Positions 53,619 through 61,716 of a DNA stretch of 64,000 bases are shown one piece after another. A program made the translations under genes and the position numbers. The stretch lies in NCBI RefSeq assembly GCF_000328565.1, contig NC_019966.1:4340001-4404000 (forward strand), given 5' to 3'. The notes below the pieces were generated by a model. That model did no database searches, was not told where the DNA came from, and was given only the letters and a program-made list of their open reading frames with translations. Position 1 is the first letter of the stretch. Each line of letters begins with the position of its first letter. The stretch is from Mycobacterium sp. JS623 (GTDB lineage Bacteria; Actinomycetota; Actinomycetes; Mycobacteriales; Mycobacteriaceae).

Positions 53619-54764
53619 ATGACCAACGACGTCGCCATCATCGGCGTGGGCCTACACCCGTTCGGACGCTTCGACAAGACCGCCATGGAGATGGGCGCCG
53701 ACGCGATCCAGGCCGCGCTCTCCGACGCAGGTGTGCAGTGGAAGGACATCCAGTTCGGCTTCGGCGGCAGCCATGAGGTCTCCAACCCCGACGCGGTCAC
53801 GCGCCTCGTCGGCCTGACCGGCATCACTTTCACTAATGTGTTCAACGCCTGCGCCACGGCCGCGTCCGCGATCCAGCAGACGGCGGACACCATCCGGCTC
53901 GGCAAGTACGACATCGGCATCGCGATCGGATTGGACAAGCACCCGCGCGGCGCGTTCACCGACGACCCGGCGAAGCTCGCGCTGCCGCAGTGGTACGCGG
54001 AAAACGGCCAGTTCGTCACCACCAAGTTCTTCGGGATGAAGGCCAACCACTACATCCACAAGCACGGCATCTCGCAGGCGACGCTGGCGAAGGTGGCCGC
54101 CAAGAACTTCCGCAATGGTGAGAAGAACCCTAATGCGTTCCGCCGCAAGCCGATTTCCGAGGAAGAGATCCTCAACTCGACCGTGCTGAACTACCCGCTG
54201 ACGCAGTACATGTTCTGCGCGCCCGACGAGGGCGCGGCGGCGGTGATCATGTGCCGCGGCGACATCGCACACAAGTTCACCGATAAGCCGGTCTATGTGC
54301 GGGCCACCGAGATCCGCACGCGCACGTTCGGCGCCTACGAGGTGCACGCGACGTCCGCGCCGCTCGATGAAGATCCCTCGCCGACAGTGTTCGCGGCCAA
54401 GGCCGCTTACGAGGCCGCGGGCATCGGGCCCGAGGACGTCGACGTCGCCCAGCTGCAGGACACCGACGCCGGCGCCGAGGTCATCCATATGGCCGAGACC
54501 GGCCTGTGCGCGGACGGTGAGCAGGAGAAGCTCCTCGCCGACGGCGCCACCGAGATCCACGGGTCGATGCCGATCAACACCGACGGTGGGCTGATCGCCA
54601 ACGGCGAGCCGATCGGCGCTTCGGGCCTGCGCCAGGTGCATGAACTCGTGCGCCAACTGCGCGGCGAGGCAGGCGATCGGCAGGTGCCCGGCGAGCCGCA
54701 GGTCGGACTCGCGCAGGTCTATGGCGCCCCCGGCACCGCGTCGGCAACGATACTGAGCCTGTAA
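53619..54764 (+). CDS. Lipid-transfer thiolase-like protein (Ltp/SCP2-thiolase family)
   Basis: A 381-residue thiolase fold. Cys78 is in FTNVFNACATAASAIQQTAD, but the canonical thiolase GHPxGATG is here NGEPIGASG (His to Glu near 329) and the C-terminal CxG motif is YGAPG, so normal Claisen thiolysis is unlikely. Such proteins with a DUF35 partner act as retro-aldolases that remove a short acyl-CoA from a side chain. AGAGGAA close before the ATG. It is the second gene of the DUF35 unit; aldolase activity is inferred from the family. Confidence 0.88.
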   Translation: MTNDVAIIGVGLHPFGRFDKTAMEMGADAIQAALSDAGVQWKDIQFGFGGSHEVSNPDAVTRLVGLTGITFTNVFNACATAASAIQQTADTIRLGKYDIGIAIGLDKHPRGAFTDDPAKLALPQWYAENGQFVTTKFFGMKANHYIHKHGISQATLAKVAAKNFRNGEKNPNAFRRKPISEEEILNSTVLNYPLTQYMFCAPDEGAAAVIMCRGDIAHKFTDKPVYVRATEIRTRTFGAYEVHATSAPLDEDPSPTVFAAKAAYEAAGIGPEDVDVAQLQDTDAGAEVIHMAETGLCADGEQEKLLADGATEIHGSMPINTDGGLIANGEPIGASGLRQVHELVRQLRGEAGDRQVPGEPQVGLAQVYGAPGTASATILSL

Positions 54765-54813
54765 TCCCTCATTCGGAACCCCGGTGCGGAAACAACGTTC
54801 TAAGATCTCGGAA

Positions 54814-55275
54814 ATGATGTTTTCGCCTGCGCCCAGATGGACCAGGCCGTTGCTCGGCGTCATGTCGGCGACGGCGCTGGCAGCTGCCTATCTGCTCTCG
54901 GCAGCTTCGACCGCGGCCGCAGACGACGACGCGCCACCGCCACCCCCACTGCACAACGTTCACTACACGATCTGGGCGGAGCAGCCCTTCACCGTCAACA
55001 TCTATTACCGCGACACGGACCCGCCGAACTGGGCCGACTACAGCCACAACCCCTATCAGTTCAGCCCGAAGGTCGAGGCCGACGTCGGCCCGAGTCAGCA
55101 GTGGAACCTCGACGTCGGACTGGTGAACCCCGACGAGTGGGCGATGGTGGTTGCGGGCACGGGCGGAGAGTCGGCGAAGAGCCCCAACATCCACTGCGCA
55201 TTAGCAGTCGACGGCGTGATCGTGAAGACCAATCAAGGGCCGAAGGGCGCGCTCTGCTCGCTGCGCAACTGGTGA
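54814..55275 (+). CDS. Secreted protein with MmpS-like beta domain, unknown function
   Basis: About 153 residues. A signal peptide (MMFSPAPRWTRPLLGVMSAT, then ALAAAYLLSAASTAAA) with cleavage likely after the last Ala-x-Ala, a short Pro-rich stretch (DDDAPPPPPLHN), then a beta-rich domain: VHYTIWAEQPFTVNIYYRDT, WNLDVGLVNPDEWAMVVAGT, HCALAVDGVIVKTNQGPKGA, one disulfide possible (two Cys). It resembles mycobacterial MmpS-type immunoglobulin-like folds. A GTG at 54784 could extend it. Overlaps the convergent TetR gene by 43 bp. Confidence 0.75.
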   Translation: MMFSPAPRWTRPLLGVMSATALAAAYLLSAASTAAADDDAPPPPPLHNVHYTIWAEQPFTVNIYYRDTDPPNWADYSHNPYQFSPKVEADVGPSQQWNLDVGLVNPDEWAMVVAGTGGESAKSPNIHCALAVDGVIVKTNQGPKGALCSLRNW

Positions 55276-55871
55276 TCGTCGGCCGGCAGAGGTTCCCCCT
55301 CGAGCTTGCGTAGCCAGTCCTCGCAGAACTTGAACGTCTCGGCGTGCCCGGTGGACATGCCGAGGGCACGTTCCATCACGATGCCCTGGGACACGCTCGT
55401 CGCGAACACCGTCCAGACGACCGGTGGAACATCTGACGTAGCGACGCCGTAGCGCTCCAGCGCGGCGGCGATGGCCTTGTTCTGCTCGTCGCGGAAACGC
55501 TCGGCGTAATAGACGATTTCGGCCCGCAATGCCTTGCGATGGTTGGCCAGGCCCATGAACTCCATGGTGAGTCGCGTGGCCTCCGGCATCGTGCTGAACC
55601 TCCACAGTGCCCATAGCGGCTGGGGCGCTTGCAGCGCGGTCTTGAGCACACTGAGCCCCTCGTCAGCCCTGCGGCGGAAAACCTCGAGGAAGAGGTCCTC
55701 CATGGTGCGGAAGTAGTAGTGCACGAGCTGAGGCTTGAGGCCGGCCCGCTCAGCGAGCCGACGCGACGTGACCGCGGCGTAGCCCTCCTCGAGAAGGAGT
55801 TGTTCGGCAGCGTCGAGCAACACGCCGCGATTCTTCGCGTCCGGCGCTCCGATTCTTCGCGCCGCTGCCAT
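55233..55871 (-). CDS. TetR-family regulator next to the P450 gene
   Basis: A 212-residue regulator. HTH: RGVLLDAAEQLLLEEGYAAV, TSRRLAERAGLKPQLVHYYF, RTMEDLFLEVFR. Its C-terminal domain is not assigned to a ligand class. The divergent gap to the P450 gene (140 bp) holds a perfect ACCTGC-N7-GCAGGT palindrome, its probable operator, so it most likely represses the P450 and itself. The last ~14 codons overlap the 3' end of the secreted-protein gene. Confidence 0.88.
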   Translation of the reverse strand: MAAARRIGAPDAKNRGVLLDAAEQLLLEEGYAAVTSRRLAERAGLKPQLVHYYFRTMEDLFLEVFRRRADEGLSVLKTALQAPQPLWALWRFSTMPEATRLTMEFMGLANHRKALRAEIVYYAERFRDEQNKAIAAALERYGVATSDVPPVVWTVFATSVSQGIVMERALGMSTGHAETFKFCEDWLRKLEGEPLPADDHQLRSEQSAPFGP

Positions 55872-55955
55872 GCGATTCCTCCCATATCTGCTGCCTAAGA
55901 GGTCAACACGCCGATGCTAGACGCCACACCGCCGTGGCACCTTGACCGTGACTCT

Positions 55956-55974
55956 ACCTGCATGCTAAGCAGGT
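55956..55974. promoter_or_regulatory. ACCTGC-N7-GCAGGT operator, TetR / P450 promoter
   Basis: ACCTGCATGCTAAGCAGGT has exact 6-bp arms with a 7-bp spacer, and an inner TGCTAAGCA near-palindrome. It lies 37 bp before the P450 ATG. A degenerate half (GCCTAAGAGGT) lies near 55892, closer to the TetR start. Confidence 0.68.
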
Positions 55975-56011
55975 GCTCAGCACATTCGGGTTTCGGAAGG
56001 AAGCGCATCAG

Positions 56012-57292
56012 ATGACCACCGACTACGACGCCGTCGACTACTTCACGGATCCGTCGCTGGTGCCTGACCCTCATCCGTACTACGACCACGTCAGGGCGAA
56101 GGACCCGGTGTGCTGTCCGATCAACAATGGCGTGCTGGCGGTGACTGGCTGGGAAGCGGCCAGCGCCGTCTACAAGGACACCGAGAGCTACTCCTCCTGC
56201 GTCGCGGTCATGGGCCCGTTCACGCCTATCCCCTTCACGCCTGAGGGCGACGACATCTGCGCGCAGCTCGAGGAGCACCGCACCGAGATCCCGATGTTCG
56301 AGCACATGGTCACGATGGATCCGCCACAGCACACCGACGCCCGGTCGATCCTGTCCCGGCTGCTCACACCGAAACGGTTGAAGGAGAACGAAGACTTCAT
56401 GTGGCGGCTTGCCGATCGCCACATCGACGAGTTCATCGCCGACGGCCGCTGCGAATTCCTCGCCGCCTACGCAAAGCCCTTCTCGCTCTTGGTCGTCGCC
56501 GATCTGCTCGGCGTCCCTGAATCCGACCACGAGGATTTCCGCGGGTCTTTCGGCGCCGGGCAGCCCGGGACCAACATCGGTGGCCTCGACCATGAGGTCA
56601 TCGCGCAGAACCCGCTGGCTTGGGCCGACGAGAAGTTTTCCCAGTACATCGAGGAGCGTCGCGAGTCGCCCCGCGACGATGTGCTGACGTCGATCGCCAC
56701 CGCGAAGTACCCGGACGGCTCCACCCCCGAGGTGGTCGACGTTGTCCGGACTGCGACGTTCTTGTTCGCCGCCGGCCAGGAGACCACCGCGAAGCTGCTC
56801 GGCGCCGCGCTGCGGGTGCTCGGCGACCGGCCAGACATCCAGCGGCAACTGCGCGCCGACCGCAGCCTCATTCCGGTGTTCATCGAGGAATGCCTGCGGA
56901 TGGACAGCCCGGTGAAGAGCGTGTTCCGCATGGCGCGCAAGTCGACGACGCTCGGCCAGACCGCGGTGCCTGCAGGCACCACGGTGATGGTCAGCCCCGG
57001 CGCGGCCAACCGCGATCCGAAGCGATTCGACAATCCGCACGAGTTCTCCCTTGACCGCAAGAACGTCCGCGAGCACATCGCGTTCAGCCGCGGCATCCAC
57101 TCGTGTCCCGGGGCGCCGCTGGCGCGCGTCGAGGGTCGCGTCTCGATCGAGCGGCTGCTCGACCGGCTCGCCGACATCAGGATCAGCGAGGAAAAGCACG
57201 GTTCGATCGACGCCCGCAGCTACACCTACGAGCCGACATTCATCCTGCGCGGACTCACCGAACTGAACATCGAGTTCACGCCTGCCGGATAG
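56012..57292 (+). CDS. Cytochrome P450
   Basis: A 426-residue P450. I-helix oxygen motif LFAAGQETTAKLL (~253), ExxR as FIEECLRMDSPVKSVFRMA (~291), heme ligand Cys365 in FSRGIHSCPGAPLAR. No membrane anchor; electrons would come from ferredoxin and reductase encoded elsewhere. The sequence is of the bacterial CYP type found in lipid catabolism; the CYP family was not recognised, so no symbol is given. GGAAGGA lies ~9 nt before the ATG at 56012; a start at 55973 would lie in the operator. Confidence 0.93.
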   Translation: MTTDYDAVDYFTDPSLVPDPHPYYDHVRAKDPVCCPINNGVLAVTGWEAASAVYKDTESYSSCVAVMGPFTPIPFTPEGDDICAQLEEHRTEIPMFEHMVTMDPPQHTDARSILSRLLTPKRLKENEDFMWRLADRHIDEFIADGRCEFLAAYAKPFSLLVVADLLGVPESDHEDFRGSFGAGQPGTNIGGLDHEVIAQNPLAWADEKFSQYIEERRESPRDDVLTSIATAKYPDGSTPEVVDVVRTATFLFAAGQETTAKLLGAALRVLGDRPDIQRQLRADRSLIPVFIEECLRMDSPVKSVFRMARKSTTLGQTAVPAGTTVMVSPGAANRDPKRFDNPHEFSLDRKNVREHIAFSRGIHSCPGAPLARVEGRVSIERLLDRLADIRISEEKHGSIDARSYTYEPTFILRGLTELNIEFTPAG

Positions 57293-57333
57293 GCTGGCCG
57301 CGGCGGGGGTCGACCGATCTCCAAGGGGGCCAC

Positions 57334-57726
57334 ATGCGCACGGTCATCACGGTTTCGACCATCGCGTGCGGATTGATCGCGGCGGCGCTATCTCTCGCGG
57401 GTGAGTCAGCGGCCGCGTGCGATTCAGCCGACTGCGTACCGAATGTCGCTCGTAACGTCGTCGCGGGCGCGCCCTGTGCGCCTCGGCCGTCTTTCGTCTT
57501 CGGCCTCGACGGCGACGACGGCACCCTCATCTGCACCCCGCAGGGCACGTGGGTAGCGGTCGGCCGTTTGGTCGGTGAGCGAGAAGTGACAATGCCCTGC
57601 TTCACCCCGGGTGACACGGCACAACAACCCTTGGCAGGCAACGACTTACAGCTGATGCGCACCCCCGGTGTCCCGCTGAAGTGCGCGCAGATAAATTCCG
57701 CCCTGCGGTGGGTGAACTTTTTCTAG
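57334..57726 (+). CDS. Small secreted Cys-rich protein (paralog of the convergent gene)
   Basis: A 130-residue protein with a signal peptide (MRTVITVSTIACGLIAAALS, LAGESAAA) and six cysteines in the mature part. The pattern CDSADCVPNVARNVVAGAPC, PRPSFVFGLDGDDGTLIC is shared in spacing with the convergent protein at 57723-58103 (DCNYPSCTPGIMPNVVLGSY-C ... FG ... GRLVFC). AAGGGGG precedes the ATG by 6-7 nt. Function unknown; probably a disulfide-bonded wall or extracellular protein. It ends in a CTAG shared with its paralog. Confidence 0.8.
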   Translation: MRTVITVSTIACGLIAAALSLAGESAAACDSADCVPNVARNVVAGAPCAPRPSFVFGLDGDDGTLICTPQGTWVAVGRLVGEREVTMPCFTPGDTAQQPLAGNDLQLMRTPGVPLKCAQINSALRWVNFF

Positions 57727-58103
57727 GTGTCCCCGCGCACCCAACGGCTGGCGCCCTCGGCGGCCACGCAGGTCAAGAAGAGGCCGTCCGGCGCCTGCGC
57801 CATCTCGCCGTCCATGGCGGGACACGGGTCGCCCTCGTTCTTGACGCCGTGCATTTCGGTCGCGCGGAACCACCGCGGTTCATATCGTCTGGGCGACCCG
57901 CAGAACACCAGCCGTCCCCACGACGTCACGCCGAACGCGTAGTAGGTGGGGTTGTCGCAATAGGAGCCCAGCACGACGTTGGGCATGATGCCTGGCGTGC
58001 AACTGGGGTAATTGCAGTCGGTCGGATCCGCGGACGCCGACGGTGCAACGGCGAGCGTAGCAGAGAAAATCAGCGCAGCAAACACTGCGACGGCGGATCG
58101 CAC
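57723..58103 (-). CDS. Small secreted Cys-rich protein (paralog of the convergent gene)
   Basis: About 126 residues. Signal peptide VRSAVAVFAALIFSATLAVA (then PSASA), then DPTDCNYPSCTPGIMPNVVL, YCDNPTYYAFGVTSWGRLVF, GDPCPAMDGEMAQAPDG and a final LTCVAAEGASRWVRGDT. Six cysteines, as in its neighbour. The GTG at 58103 is used because it begins the signal peptide properly; the frame is open to 58211 but that part is not signal-like. An ATTCTC-N7-GAGAAG site lies 30 bp upstream. Function unknown. Confidence 0.76.
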   Translation of the reverse strand: MRSAVAVFAALIFSATLAVAPSASADPTDCNYPSCTPGIMPNVVLGSYCDNPTYYAFGVTSWGRLVFCGSPRRYEPRWFRATEMHGVKNEGDPCPAMDGEMAQAPDGLFLTCVAAEGASRWVRGDT

Positions 58104-58132
58104 CCCTGCATTTTGGCATATGCGGGAACGAA

Positions 58133-58151
58133 ATTCTCCCTTTTGGAGAAG
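58133..58151. promoter_or_regulatory. ATTCTC-N7-GAGAAG operator in a divergent promoter
   Basis: ATTCTCCCTTTTGGAGAAG; inner arms TTCTCC and GGAGAA are exact. It lies between the start codons of two divergent secreted-protein genes (58103 minus, 58183 plus), in the same arrangement and spacing as the site at 50049. Confidence 0.6.
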
Positions 58152-58182
58152 ATTGCTACCAGCCGCGATAGGCTCTGGGGCT

Positions 58183-58701
58183 ATGCATGGAGTTCGCAGT
58201 GCAGCCGTCATGTCGGCGGCTGTGGCCCTGGTCAGCAGTCTAGGTCCGGCAGCGCCGGCGTATGCCTCGAATTACGGTGTTGAACTGTCCGGCAGCTATC
58301 GGATGATCATGAACGGCGAATGGGCCAAGACCAACGACGTCTTCATCGACGAGCAGACGCAGATTCAGACCTGGACGATGAGTTCGGAGTGCACCAGTCC
58401 GATCCGCTGCACGGGCACTGTCACAAGCGACCAGGGCTGGACCGCGCAGATGACCAATACCGGTGACTACTGGCTCGCTGAACGCGTCATCGACAATTGG
58501 GAACCCTGTCCCGACGGCACGGCCACGCCGGGTACACAACGGTTCTGGTTTTGGGGCTGGGACCCGATAAACAGCCAGCGCAGCACCAAGATTCGCGATC
58601 TCCTCGCTGGCCGCGTGCGGACACAGGCCGACAGCGGCAATTGCGGCATCAACAAGCCCCTCGTCATCGAGGTGCCGATTCGGCTGGAGAAGCTCTCCTA
58701 G
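58183..58701 (+). CDS. Secreted protein, unknown function, beside mceF
   Basis: A 172-residue exported protein. Signal peptide MHGVRSAAVMSAAVALVSSL (then GPAAPAYA), mature part starting SNYGVELSGSYRMIMNGEWA with WTMSSECTSPIRCTGTVTSD, AERVIDNWEPCPDGTATPGT and ADSGNCGINKPLVIEVPIRL; four cysteines. Beta-rich, lipocalin-like repeats of Trp/Tyr strands are possible. Similar small secreted proteins lie at the end of mce operons in other mycobacteria. It converges on mceF with 11 bp between stops. Confidence 0.78.
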   Translation: MHGVRSAAVMSAAVALVSSLGPAAPAYASNYGVELSGSYRMIMNGEWAKTNDVFIDEQTQIQTWTMSSECTSPIRCTGTVTSDQGWTAQMTNTGDYWLAERVIDNWEPCPDGTATPGTQRFWFWGWDPINSQRSTKIRDLLAGRVRTQADSGNCGINKPLVIEVPIRLEKLS

Positions 58702-58712
58702 CCGTTCGGCCA

Positions 58713-60404
58713 TCAGATCGGCAGAAGATCCTTCCACGACTTCGGTTCAGCGCCACTCACCGCACTGGTCACCCGCTGCAGCTGACCGTCGGGGGCCACG
58801 TAGATGCCCGTGCGAAGGTCGTAGTGTGCGACCGCGACTGACGGTCCGCCAGAACCGTTTTCGTTGAACGCACTCGGGGCGGCAGGAACTGCACCGCCAT
58901 CCGGAACGGGCCCCGGAAGCGGACCCTGCGGTGGTGGCGCAGCGTCGGCAGGCGGTATCGACTCGCCGTTGAGTGAATTGCCCTGCGGTGGCGGCGGACC
59001 GGGCGGCGCAGCCGGCGGGGGTGTTAGTGCTGCCAACGGATTCGGCGGCCCTGGCGGCGTCCCTGGCGGGGTCCCCGCAGGAGCCGCGCCCGGCGGCAGC
59101 GGCGTGCCTTCTGTCGGCGCGAAGATGCGGTCGTTGAAGTCGACACGGTCATCGACCGGAATGCCCTGCGCAATCAGATTGGGGTCAATCGGATACGGAC
59201 CGAGATAGTGCTGCCGCATCTGTATCGGCTGAAACCCCTTGGGGTCGTTGCACAGTTCGACCGTCGGGGCGCGCTTGCCGGGGTGGCCCATGCACGGAAG
59301 GTTGCGGGCGCCACGGACGCCGATCGGGGAATCCTGAGGTAGCTTGCAGTACAACCCGTCGGGGGTGTCGATCACGCTGGTATCGGCCGGCGAACGCCAC
59401 TGCGATGGCGGTAGGAAACCGACAGTGCACGGGGGCGGATCGCTGATGGTGAACGCGAAGTCGCTCAACGGCAGACCATACGGGTTGTTCTTCATGATGC
59501 CGAACGACTGCTGCAGGGCGACAGTGCCGGGAAGCAGCACCAGGAGCTGTTCCAGCGACGGGTTGTAGGTGACGAAGATCTGGCCCAGCGTGGTGAGGTT
59601 CGCCAACAGTATTGGCAACGTCGGCTTGATCTGGTTCAGCAGTCCCGAGACCTCATTCGCGAAGCCCGGCCCGTTCTGCAGGATCGACCTCAGGTCGGGG
59701 TCGTCTTGCGCGACTTCTTGGGAGATCCCGGCCAGGCTGTGCGCCCACGTCCTGATCGCATCAGTCGTCTTCGCCTGCGAATCCAGAAGCGGCGCACTAT
59801 CTTCGATCAATCCGCGCGACTGATCGGAGACGTCGTTGAGGTACTTGGTAATGCTCGTCGAGGAGTCGACCAGTGATTGGAAATCCTCACCCGCACCGTT
59901 GAATGCCTTGAACGTCTCATCGAGCAGGTTGGCAATCCTGTCCTTCGGAATGCTCTTCAACAGCTCGTTGACCTGGTCCAGCATCGGACCGACCTGTTGC
60001 GGAATCGTCGTGTCCTTGGCCGAAATCACCGAGCCGTCCTTGAGATACGGCCCAGAATCGGTGCGCGGCCGCAGATCCACGTACTGCTCACCGACCGCCG
60101 AAACACTGCGCACCTCGGCCTGCAGGTCGGCAGGAATCTTCGGAGACGTGGCGAGCCGCAACGTCGCCTTGGCTCCCGTGGCGGTCAGCTCCACCCCCGT
60201 CACCTCGCCGATCTGCACACCGCGGTAGGTCACGTTGCTGAACCGGTAGAGACCCCCCGCGGCAGGCAATTCCAGCGTGACCGTCAGGCGGCCGACGCCA
60301 AACAGCGCCGGCAGTTGCATGTACGTGAACACCATCACCGCAACGCCGATGACCGATGCGATGGTGAAGATAATCAACTGGTTGCGGACGAAGCGCGTCA
60401 GCAT
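58713..60404 (-). CDS. Mce-family protein, MceF type
   Basis: A 563-residue substrate-binding subunit of an Mce lipid importer. One N-terminal membrane helix (LIIFTIASVIGVAVMVFTYM), an MCE domain (~37-115: VTLELPAAGGLYRFSNVTYR; VGEQYVDLRPRT), a long helical region (~120-300), then the Cys-bearing segment DGLYCKLPQDSPIGVRGARN / LPCMGHPGKRAPTVELC seen in F-type proteins, and a Pro/Gly-rich tail (APAGTPPGTPPGPPNPLA). MceA-F form a hetero-hexamer that channels lipids to YrbE permeases. ATG overlaps the mceE stop (TGATG). Last gene of the visible operon. Which mce number this is cannot be told. Confidence 0.92.
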   Translation of the reverse strand: MLTRFVRNQLIIFTIASVIGVAVMVFTYMQLPALFGVGRLTVTLELPAAGGLYRFSNVTYRGVQIGEVTGVELTATGAKATLRLATSPKIPADLQAEVRSVSAVGEQYVDLRPRTDSGPYLKDGSVISAKDTTIPQQVGPMLDQVNELLKSIPKDRIANLLDETFKAFNGAGEDFQSLVDSSTSITKYLNDVSDQSRGLIEDSAPLLDSQAKTTDAIRTWAHSLAGISQEVAQDDPDLRSILQNGPGFANEVSGLLNQIKPTLPILLANLTTLGQIFVTYNPSLEQLLVLLPGTVALQQSFGIMKNNPYGLPLSDFAFTISDPPPCTVGFLPPSQWRSPADTSVIDTPDGLYCKLPQDSPIGVRGARNLPCMGHPGKRAPTVELCNDPKGFQPIQMRQHYLGPYPIDPNLIAQGIPVDDRVDFNDRIFAPTEGTPLPPGAAPAGTPPGTPPGPPNPLAALTPPPAAPPGPPPPQGNSLNGESIPPADAAPPPQGPLPGPVPDGGAVPAAPSAFNENGSGGPSVAVAHYDLRTGIYVAPDGQLQRVTSAVSGAEPKSWKDLLPI

Positions 60405-61702
60405 CAGCCACCACCTCCCGGTGCGGGTGCGGGTGCCGACGGCGCGTCAGCGCCATAGGGCCCAGCGAAGATCTGCGAGGTCGTAATCGCCGGCATCGGT
60501 GCGGCATTGGGCATTGCGGGCGGCGGGGCCACCGGCAACAACGGCTCGGTCACAACGGGCATGGACCCACCCGGCGCCGCCTGCGGCGCGGGCAGCGCCT
60601 CGGCCGGCGGTGGCGCGACACCCAGCGACAACGGGTTGTAGGAGTAGTTGAGGTACCAAGGGTCGCCAGGGGCCGGAATCAGTTTGGCGTCTTCATCGCC
60701 CCACCGCGTGCCGAGGAACACTGTCCGCTTGAGGCGCGGGTAACTGATGTCGAAGACGGCGTACAAGTTGATGTAGTCGCCCTTGGTAATTCGGTCGGCG
60801 AAGGCCGGACCGTAGGGGAAGGCGAGGGCGAAGTTGAGGGCCTGGGTGATGTCGGGACCGATGTCGGCGAGCGCCTTGAGCGCCGGTTCCAGGTCCTTGA
60901 GGTTGGTCACCAGATCCTGACCCGCGTCATTGACGAGCGTGGACGTGGTATCGCTGAACTGACCGAGCTTCTCGAGCGCGGTCGTGAACTTGGGCCGTTC
61001 CCTGTTCAAAACGTCCAGTGCCGGCGGAATGTCCTTGAGCGCACGGTCGATGACGTCGCGTTGTCCCGCGAATTTGCCGGCAACCCGATTCAGTTGCTGG
61101 ATGGACGCGACGATGTTGTCCCGCTGCTCATCGAGAACTCCGACAAAGTTATCTAGCCGGGTGAGCAGTTCACGGACATCGGGGCCGCGACCGTTCAACG
61201 CGACGCTGAAGTTGTGGATGACGTCACCGATCTGCCCGAGTCCGCCCGCGTTGACGACCGCTGACAGCGACGACAGAGTCTGTTCCGTGGTCGGGAAGGT
61301 CGACGACTGGTTCAAGGCAAGTGTGGCACCGGGTTGCAGTCGGCCGCTTGGCTTTTCACCCAGCGGCGGATCGAGTGCCAGGTGCATGGAACCCAGTAGG
61401 CTGGTCTGTCCAACCGTGGCCACACTGTTGGCGGGCACGACCACGTCGGGCTGGACCGAGATCTGCACGTCAGCATGCCAACCCTCGACGGTCATCTTGC
61501 CGACGCTGCCGACAACCACGTCGTTGATCATTACCGGCGAATTCGACTCCAGCGTCGCAACGTTCGGCACCTCAACGTGGTAGGTGACGGCGTCCGGTCC
61601 TCTGCCTACCGCGCCGGGCAGCGGCAGTGAGTTAAGTCCCTGGAACGAGCAGCCGGTCAGCGTCAATGCGAGGCACGAGCCAACCACGGTCAACCGCTTC
61701 AT
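60404..61702 (-). CDS. Mce-family lipoprotein, MceE type
   Basis: About 432 residues. A lipoprotein signal (MKRLTVVGSCLALTLTGC, lipobox LTGC) shows it is the lipid-anchored E subunit. The MCE domain spans ~45-125 (DAVTYHVEVPNVATLESNSP, VMINDVVVGSVGKMTVEGWH, QTSLLGSMHLALDPPLGEKP); long helices follow (LTRLDNFVGVLDEQRDNIVA) and a Pro-rich tail (APPPAEALPAPQAAPGGSMP). ATG 61702 with GGGGAA upstream gives a classical signal; two more ATGs at 61720 and 61717 overlap the mceD stop. Confidence 0.92.
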   Translation of the reverse strand: MKRLTVVGSCLALTLTGCSFQGLNSLPLPGAVGRGPDAVTYHVEVPNVATLESNSPVMINDVVVGSVGKMTVEGWHADVQISVQPDVVVPANSVATVGQTSLLGSMHLALDPPLGEKPSGRLQPGATLALNQSSTFPTTEQTLSSLSAVVNAGGLGQIGDVIHNFSVALNGRGPDVRELLTRLDNFVGVLDEQRDNIVASIQQLNRVAGKFAGQRDVIDRALKDIPPALDVLNRERPKFTTALEKLGQFSDTTSTLVNDAGQDLVTNLKDLEPALKALADIGPDITQALNFALAFPYGPAFADRITKGDYINLYAVFDISYPRLKRTVFLGTRWGDEDAKLIPAPGDPWYLNYSYNPLSLGVAPPPAEALPAPQAAPGGSMPVVTEPLLPVAPPPAMPNAAPMPAITTSQIFAGPYGADAPSAPAPAPGGGG

Positions 61703-61716
61703 CCGACTTCCCCGCA

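Noticed and set aside
54790..54830. Possible KstR-type sterol operator (AACGTTCTAAG) near the secreted-protein gene
   Set aside because: It does not keep the TnnAACnnGTTnnA spacing of KstR sites; only half of the palindrome is present.
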